Positions 59,012 to 64,000 of a stretch of DNA of 64,000 nt are shown piece by piece. This DNA comes from Bathynomus jamesi. Taxonomy: Eukaryota > Arthropoda > Malacostraca > Isopoda > Cirolanidae. The position numbers and the translations under genes were made by a program. The notes beneath the pieces were generated by a model. It was not told the DNA's origin and did not search any database. It was given only the letters and a program-made list of their open reading frames with translations. The DNA lies in NCBI GenBank assembly GCA_023014485.1, contig JAJOZX010002572.1, positions 62,001 through 126,000 on the forward strand, read 5' to 3'. Numbering within the stretch: position 1 is the first letter of the stretch; each line of letters begins with the position of its first letter.

Positions 59012-59014
<3 letters not shown>
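57803..59014 (+). mobile_element. mariner element (family 3), copy 2
   Basis: Nearly identical to 29217-30424 along its whole length, with complete TIRs CAGGGTGTCCCATAAGTCCG and GTCTGGCATCATAGG complement, in (TA)n flanks. 1212 bp. Confidence 0.94.
57897..58948 (+). pseudogene. mariner family-3 transposase, multiple lesions
   Basis: Starts MSVSKEERIQ. Frame change near 58080, stop after NRQNTRY (58414), and TAG in the APAH block (58643) where copy 1 has an open codon. The two copies carry different lesions apart from a shared frame problem near the HTH, so they decayed separately. FSDEVVF replaces FSDEAVF. Confidence 0.9.

Positions 59015-59048
<34 letters not shown>
59015..59048. repeat. 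(TA)n microsatellite
   Basis: TA tract between the mariner and the 203-bp MITE. Confidence 0.95.
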
Positions 59049-59052
<4 letters not shown>

Positions 59053-59251
59053 CTGACCATATTTCCTTGAGACAAAAACGGGACATTGGGATGGCAAAAA
59101 AGGGACGGGGGTTATGTAATATTCTGTATTCATGAAAAAGTAAGTACATAAACCGGGACAAAATTGACATTTTTATTAAAACGACGGGACGGCCTGGAAA
59201 TATTAAAAAAACGGTACTGTCCCGTTCAAAACGGTACGTATGGTCAGCCTA
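59049..59251. mobile_element. 203-bp MITE (TAGGCTGACCATA), copy 2
   Basis: Reverse orientation of the element at 51656-51860, with TIRs TAGGCTGACCATAT and GTATGGTCAGCCTA, inserted in (TA)n. Confidence 0.9.
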
Positions 59252-59259
59252 TATATAGG

Positions 59260-60090
59260 GTGATATGCACAAAGACAAATTTTTCTATGTAGTAATAATA
59301 ATAATTAACTCCTCGCCGAATTGCAAAGATTAAGCTTTTCACCCCGCATTAGACCAACAGTTTAATGTGGAAACCGAATCAGAAATACATCTCGTCAGGG
59401 AATGATTGCTCAATCTTTCACATCATCTCGCTGATTTGTTCATTTTGACAATGGTTAAGCTTTTCACTCCGGCCTTAGACCTACAGTTTAACGTGTAAAC
59501 TGAATCAGAAATACATCTCGTCAGGAAATCATTGCTCACTCTCACATCATAATTTCAACATTTAAAATAACAGGATCATTTCTTCCCATCTTATTTTCAG
59601 TTTTGGGTCCTTTACTGACTAGTCGATTACATTAGTGAGTATTGATCCGGGAATAGTATGATCGCAAAATGTGATATGCACAAAGACAAATTTTTGTATG
59701 TAGTAACAATAATAATTAACTCCTTTTTACAGAATTGCAATGGTTAAGCTTTTCACTCCGTCTTAGACCCACAGTTAAACGAATTGAAATTCAATAACTA
59801 AATACAATTTTTACACACGCCTACGTACACACACACACACACACACACACAGAAAGTTTTGTTTATTCTTTTCATTTTTAAAAATATAAATAAAGGAATG
59901 GATATATTTACAATTTCTTTATTATAAAATCCTCTCGATTACATTAGTGATTATGATCCGGGAATAGTGTGGCTTCAAAATGTGATATGCACAAAAACAA
60001 TGTAGATTTTTCTATGTAGTAATAATATGGATGCAAAATGTTATATGCACAAACTTTTAAATACTTAGGGTATCCATTTATCTGCCAATC
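59260..60090. repeat. large-period degenerate satellite
   Basis: GTGATATGCACAAAGACAAA followed by TTTTTCTATGTAGTAATAAT recurs at 59262, 59671 and 59981. TGGTTAAGCTTTTCACTCCG and CAGAAATACATCTCGTCAGG recur between them, the latter also at 60380. Units are about 300-400 bp with internal rearrangement. Confidence 0.7.
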
Positions 60091-60499
60091 AATGATTAGC
60101 GGATTCCTCCTCAAATACGATCATGCTTAAAAAAAACACAGAAGCTTTCGTTAGCTACAACATCAAATACAATTTTATAATCATTTCCTTTTCAAACGGT
60201 TTATTCTTATATATATATATATATCGATGAATTTACGCATACATTTTTAATTAGCTATACGTTTTGGACAGGCTTCAACAAAAGAAGTACAGTGTTACCG
60301 GTTTTAAACAGATATTTTAGGAACTTACCCAAAGATATATTGTATAAAATTAAAATAATTAGTCCAAGGCTTTTTGTGTTCAGAAATATATCTCGTCAGG
60401 GAATGATTGCTCACTATTTCACATCATAATTTCATCGGGATAATTCAAGCTCATATACAGGACCTACATTGTCTATAAGATCTGTGGCGCGTGGAACAT

Positions 60500-60662
60500 G
60501 CGGCCTTCAGATGTGAACATCTGCTCTGTGGATCAGTTCAAGAAAATGGATAGACCGAACCTTGCGATGTAGGAATTTTTTCCATGGAACCGTAACCACT
60601 GATACATCCTCAGTACGGATTGCAATACTTATTGAGGTACTTCTTTTCCTTGTATTTCCATC
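60500..60662 (-). other. unassigned short frame
   Basis: The minus-strand frame 60507-60764 includes STSISIAIRTEDVSVVTVPW and FLHRKVRSIHFLEL. It has no recognised family, and its 5' end overlaps the tandem repeat. Listed only as a possible fragment. Confidence 0.2.
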
Positions 60663-60965
60663 ATGTACACCTCCTTCATTGTGTCCGACAACACAGAAAC
60701 TCATTACAATTTTGTTGCAAGAAGATGCAAAAGTGTAATGACAAAGAACAGCTTCAGAGTTCATTCACACCATGAGTACACTTATCTCGTGTACGCATTG
60801 TACACCTTCCACATTGTGTCCGACAACACAGAAGCTCTTTCCAAAATTGTTGCAAGAAGATGCAAAAAGTGTAATGAAAAAGAATAGCTTCAGAGTTCAT
60901 TCACACCATGCGTACACTTATCTCGTGTACGCAGTGTACACCTTCCACATTGTGTCCGACACACT
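60663..60965 (+). repeat. tandem repeat, period about 123 bp
   Basis: Three units containing GTACACCTTCCACATTGTGT, then CCGACAACACAGAA, GTTGCAAGAAGATGCAAAA and TTCAGAGTTCATTCACACCA. Overlapping open frames (60663-60887, 60772-61227) only translate the repeat. Ends beside TTCTTCTACGC, where a segment related to block 3 begins (60969-61060 resembles 62190-62280). Confidence 0.8.
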
Positions 60966-61096
60966 ATTTTTCTTCTACGCTAGAGAATACACATCTGAAA
61001 TCCACGGCTTGCACCGCTCAACTGAGTACGCAGGCGTAGAGATATCCCCAGGTAGTAGCAGGAGTCACTTTTTAGGCGTAAATGGCTTGTTCAGGT

Positions 61097-61255
61097 TGAG
61101 TTGTCAGATACCACTTTTTATTTTAATTGTTCAGGTATACATTATTATGGAGAGTTGTCAGATACCACTTTTTATTTTAATTGTTCAGGTATACATTATT
61201 ATGGAGAGTTGCCAGACACCATTTTAATTGTTCAGGTATACATTATTAGGTTGCC
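61097..61255 (+). repeat. three-unit tandem repeat, about 54 bp
   Basis: GAGTTGTCAGATACCACTTT ... AATTGTTCAGGTATACATTA repeated three times, the last unit shortened. Related to 56612-56700. Confidence 0.9.
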
Positions 61256-61521
61256 CGATTGTACCGTTTGTTTAATTAATTCTTAAAAGTTGGCTTAGAA
61301 TTCCGTTAGTAAGTTTAGAAGGCGTAACATGCCATTTGGTATAATTGTTTACAACCAAAAGAATTAAATAAAACAACACTGCACCATTCTGTTTATTATA
61401 AATATATAGAAAACAAATATACATTTGAATGATCAATTAAAAATAATAATAGCTTAAGAAATATGAACGAGGAATATGCATATAATCAAAAAATATATCC
61501 GTCATTATAACAGTACAAGAG

Positions 61522-61525
<4 letters not shown>

Positions 61526-61574
<49 letters not shown>
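61526..61574. repeat. (TA)n microsatellite
   Basis: TA tract left of block 3. Confidence 0.95.
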
Positions 61575-61578
<4 letters not shown>

Positions 61579-61734
61579 CACGCAATTATGGAGATATATA
61601 GAAAATAAATATACATTGGAATGATCAAAAAACAAAACTAAGAAATAATATAACCATCAACATAGCAGAAATATATACACACAACTAAATAAATAAATAC
61701 ATACACTTTATCTTCTACCGCGCAAAATAAGAAA

Positions 61735-61920
61735 TCACAGTTAAAAGCACGCACAAAGAGTTCATCGTTAGCCACATTATTAAACACAAGTTTATAAACA
61801 GCCTTTCCAATCGAGGGTTTATTTCTACCGACCCGAGGTTTTCAATCGTGAACTCATCTTCACATAGCGGTAATTAAATAATCTTCTAAATCGTTACGAC
61901 AACTGCTCGTTATATAAATT
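61735..61920 (-). pseudogene. genes B and A, copy 3 (short relics)
   Basis: 61738-61865 matches the N-terminal half of gene B (minus strand) with indels. 61866-61920 matches the C-terminal coding of gene A around its junction with B. The rest of both genes is missing. It is followed directly by the gene C relic, so the order B-A-C of block 1 is kept but A is mostly deleted. Confidence 0.55.
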
Positions 61921-62270
61921 TCAGTTTTAATGTTTTAACACCCTGAATACGCACCAGACAGTTCCCGTCAGGGTAAATTTCATGAACTAGGCACATTTTA
62001 TAACGGTTTTATTGTTTTACCACTCACCATTTCCACAAACTAAACGTCTTCACAGTCCGGTGCACTATTTGAGAGAAACATATGACCATATTTTTCCTTT
62101 TTATTTAACAGATGATACTCGTCTCTAAAGTCTGGTAAAAACTGACGCAGGGCACTAGCCACACCCTCACTACGAACCTCATCATGATTTTCTTCTACGC
62201 GGGCGAATACACGTCTGAGCTCAAGGGCTTACTGCAATCAACTGACCACGCAGGGAATCCCAGGTAGTAG
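61921..62270 (-). pseudogene. gene C, copy 3 (partial)
   Basis: The minus strand encodes DEVRSEGVASALRQFL then DFRDEYHLLNKKEKYGHMFL and SNSAPDCEDV ending at a stop, matching gene C of block 1. The C-terminus is better kept than in copy 1. Upstream coding becomes unclear beyond 62220. A diverged duplicate of the upstream part is at 60969-61060. Function not recognised. Confidence 0.45.
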
Positions 62271-62339
62271 CATGACTCACGTTGCTGGTCTTTCACCTGT
62301 GCATACACGCGCACAACACACAGACAAAGGAGAAAGTGA

Positions 62340-62600
62340 AACGCTAATTGAAACATGATTTATTTAAAAACGAAATATTCATGTTATATATATTTACAAA
62401 TACGTGTAATAAATAAGTTAACAATAGACACATCAAAGATTAAATTCAAGACATATATATTTACAAACACGTGTAATAAATAAGTTAACAGTAGACACAT
62501 CAAAGATTATGTTCAAGGTATATATATATATTTACAAATACGTGTGATAAATAAGTTAACAATTGAAATTATGTTAACACAAGAAATAACAGAAAACACA
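62340..62600. repeat. three-unit tandem repeat, about 75 bp
   Basis: TATATTTACAAATACGTGTA then ATAAATAAGTTAACAATAGA, with CACATCAAAGATTA, is repeated three times (about 62385-62575). It separates relics C and D3. Confidence 0.85.
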
Positions 62601-62639
62601 AGAAAAAACAAATGCATAGATCTGGTGATCACTAACAAC

Positions 62640-63177
62640 AGTAACCTAATACTTTAAAGAGTGCATTCTATTAAGTACTTTTAGCCTATGTTCACGAATT
62701 AATACCGGTTTTAAAATAGATTGTTTCCTCAATTCGTCTCTGAAATCTTAATCTGTCCCGAGCGCACTCTTCCCATTGTCCCCTTCTACAGCAATCAGCA
62801 ACGGGTGTAAGTTAGAACGTTGTCACAGAATTTTACTTTTGGGGGGTTTGGTGCAACCCAAACGTTTCCAATTTCATCATTCCATCTTTGGTTCACGAAT
62901 TTTAACTCTTCTGCAATTTTGTCAACGCTGAGTCTATCATCACTTCCAAAGTCACTTTCATCAGTGCAAACAATGTTATGATTAGTCTCAGGATTTTTGA
63001 GGCAACTTTTTCTTTGTGCTGACAATGAACTTGATTTAAATGATGATGGTACACGGATCTGTTCCGATACTTCTGAATTATTCATATTTGATGGTTATAT
63101 ACGAGAGAATATACGACTATCAAATAAAACGGTAAATGAAGCAGTTGACGTTAAATCTATTTATTTGCTAAAGGAGG

Positions 63178-63180
<3 letters not shown>
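62640..63180 (-). pseudogene. gene D3: PPP1R15-like, C-terminal half
   Basis: Open from the ATG at 63085 (MNNSEVSEQI) to 62795. It has KSCLKN, ESDFGSDDRLSVDKI, NQRWN and the PP1-docking KVKF at 62828-62839. After one inserted base near 62805 the next frame gives RGQWEECARDRLRFQRRIEE (about 62728-62787), the PPP1R15 actin/PP1-binding region including its Trp. In host PPP1R15 proteins this domain directs PP1 to phosphorylated eIF2alpha. It lacks the CR1 insertion of D1b. Large DNA viruses carry homologues of this domain, so host or viral origin remains open. Confidence 0.65.

Positions 63181-63211
<31 letters not shown>
63180..63211. repeat. (TA)n microsatellite
   Basis: TA tract at the right edge of block 3. 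Confidence 0.95.
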
Positions 63212-63214
<3 letters not shown>

Positions 63215-63433
63215 TCCGTGATGTCGATGATGGGGTGCTATACCTCATCGTCATTCCTATAAAATATATAATTAGTTTATATAATACGCAACCTTAAATA
63301 CAATTTCTTTATCACGTAGTGAGTTACACTGTGCATGAATGAGTACGTACAAACTAGATTAATAAAAACGCTTTTACTAAGAAGTCACGAGACGAAGACC
63401 GTCTGGAGTGATTTGTTTGAAAGAGCTTGGTAA

Positions 63434-63441
63434 TGACGTCA
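63434..63441 (+). promoter_or_regulatory. CRE (CREB/ATF site)
   Basis: Perfect TGACGTCA palindrome 12 bases upstream of the TATA box of the IER-like gene. CREs near the TATA box are typical of immediate-early and stress-inducible promoters. Confidence 0.7.
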
Positions 63442-63452
63442 CAACGACATTG

Positions 63453-63459
63453 TATAAAG
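63453..63459 (+). promoter_or_regulatory. TATA box of the IER-like gene
   Basis: TATAAAG, 108 bp upstream of the predicted ATG. Initiation is expected about 25-32 bp downstream, near TTCATTAC (63481-63489), giving a 5' UTR of about 75 bases. Confidence 0.65.
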
Positions 63460-63560
63460 GCAGGCGAAACTTTCACTTTAATTCATTACAAGATTGGAAA
63501 TAGAGGATGGAGTCGTGTTAGTTATCTCTCTGTGCCTTGACCAAATGCTAAGTGGTGAAC

Positions 63561-64000
63561 ATGATATCTGACGTTCCAAACGGGTTTGAAGCACACAAGT
63601 TGATAAATATATCGCTCGGTAAAATTGCATCCAGACGTTCCGGAAGAGCTGGTGCATCTTTGCATAAATCATTATTAGTTGCCACTGTGTTACATAAAGC
63701 CCGTTTTGTTTACTTAGAAGAAGCACATAATTACCACCACACAATATTTTCCCCGCCACAAGGCCAACCTGAGGAGTTTGCCCCCGACCCACCTCATGCA
63801 CTCACACCATTACCTGAAGTGTCCGTTACCCCAGTGAGCCCTCTCGATTGTGGTGTCAATAATACCAACCACGATGATTATTCATCCATTGAATGCATTA
63901 GTGAAGAGTGTAAATCTAGATTAGAAGACAGCGACAGTGAAGTTGACTCGAACAATGAATATGGTTGCAACGGAACCTTGCACCATACCAGAAAAAGGCG
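63561..64000 (+). CDS. IER2/IER5-like immediate-early response protein, partial
   Basis: Open from the ATG at 63561 to the end of the window, 146 codons without a stop. Residues 9-40 (EAHKLINISLGKIASRR, then RAGASLHKSLLVATVLHKAR) fit the conserved N-terminal IER domain pattern of an amphipathic helix, R-x-G-G/A-x-L-H-K/R-S-L and a second helix ending in AR.xY. After this follows a Pro-rich, then acidic Ser/Asp/Glu-rich segment (EDSDSEVDSNNEYG) and a basic HHTRKR at the edge, possibly a nuclear signal. IER5 proteins are nuclear, short-lived regulators linked to HSF1 and PP2A in vertebrates. The gene is usually single-exon, which fits the open frame here. CRE and TATA lie upstream. The C-terminus is outside the window. 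Confidence 0.65.
   Translation, partial: MISDVPNGFEAHKLINISLGKIASRRSGRAGASLHKSLLVATVLHKARFVYLEEAHNYHHTIFSPPQGQPEEFAPDPPHALTPLPEVSVTPVSPLDCGVNNTNHDDYSSIECISEECKSRLEDSDSEVDSNNEYGCNGTLHHTRKR

Noticed and set aside
63478..63801. 107-aa minus-strand frame over the IER-like gene
   Set aside because: It is the antisense shadow of the plus-strand frame, which has a recognisable domain, promoter elements and Kozak-position ATG.

Overview
This is eukaryotic, almost certainly arthropod, genomic DNA. It is AT-rich and contains dozens of long (TA)n, (CA)n and (GA)n tracts, with Tc1/mariner, hAT-type, CR1, jockey-like and Ty3/gypsy elements. The microsatellite load and repeat mix suggest a decapod crustacean such as a penaeid, but that is inference and no marker gene fixes the species. 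Nothing looks bacterial: there are no operons with ribosome binding sites, no CRISPR and no rRNA.

Most of the window is mobile-element debris, often nested. 0-1.1 kb: inverted copies of a tRNA-derived SINE among (TA)n tracts. 1.2-8.7 kb: non-transposon genes A, B, C and D1a, with a 5.0-kb Ty3/gypsy element inside gene A. 8.7-17.3 kb: a LINE fragment, a CR1 element with an SGNH-type ORF1, a second 5'-truncated CR1 with a 655-aa uninterrupted reverse transcriptase ORF, and the rest of the D region. 17.5-21.3 kb: a mariner and a jockey-like LINE. 21.8-28.1 kb: a second A/B pair split by a 5.3-kb DNA transposon with about 175-bp TIRs and a long ORF ending in a tesmin/TSO1-like CXC domain. 28.2-30.4 kb: two mariners. 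30.4-45.2 kb: mainly MITEs, foldbacks, palindromes and Tc1 relics. 45.2-46.0 kb: a second SINE cluster. 46.4-51.9 kb: mariner and Tc1 relics and a 1-kb palindrome. 52-54.2 kb: a hAT-type insertion and a relic of another repeated element. 55.9-60.1 kb: minisatellite, a third mariner and satellite repeats. 60.5-63.2 kb: a third degraded block with relics of B, A, C and D. 63.4-64.0 kb: the start of an IER2/IER5-like gene with a CRE and TATA box, running off the end.

The most notable signal is the recurring A/B/C/D block. A and B overlap by 11 bases (B's ATG lies just before A's stop) and occur three times, with C or D or both beside two of the copies. D carries the PP1-binding KVKF motif and the actin-contact/RxRF-RRI region of PPP1R15 (GADD34/CReP), and one D fragment has a PABP-binding PAM2-like motif. 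All copies are broken by frameshifts, stops or transposons, but the second A/B copy supplies an intact B ORF and a natural empty site for the gypsy insertion. Whether the block is a host segmental duplication or an integrated large DNA virus cannot be settled from this sequence. No gene here is a confidently intact host gene except possibly the IER-like one.
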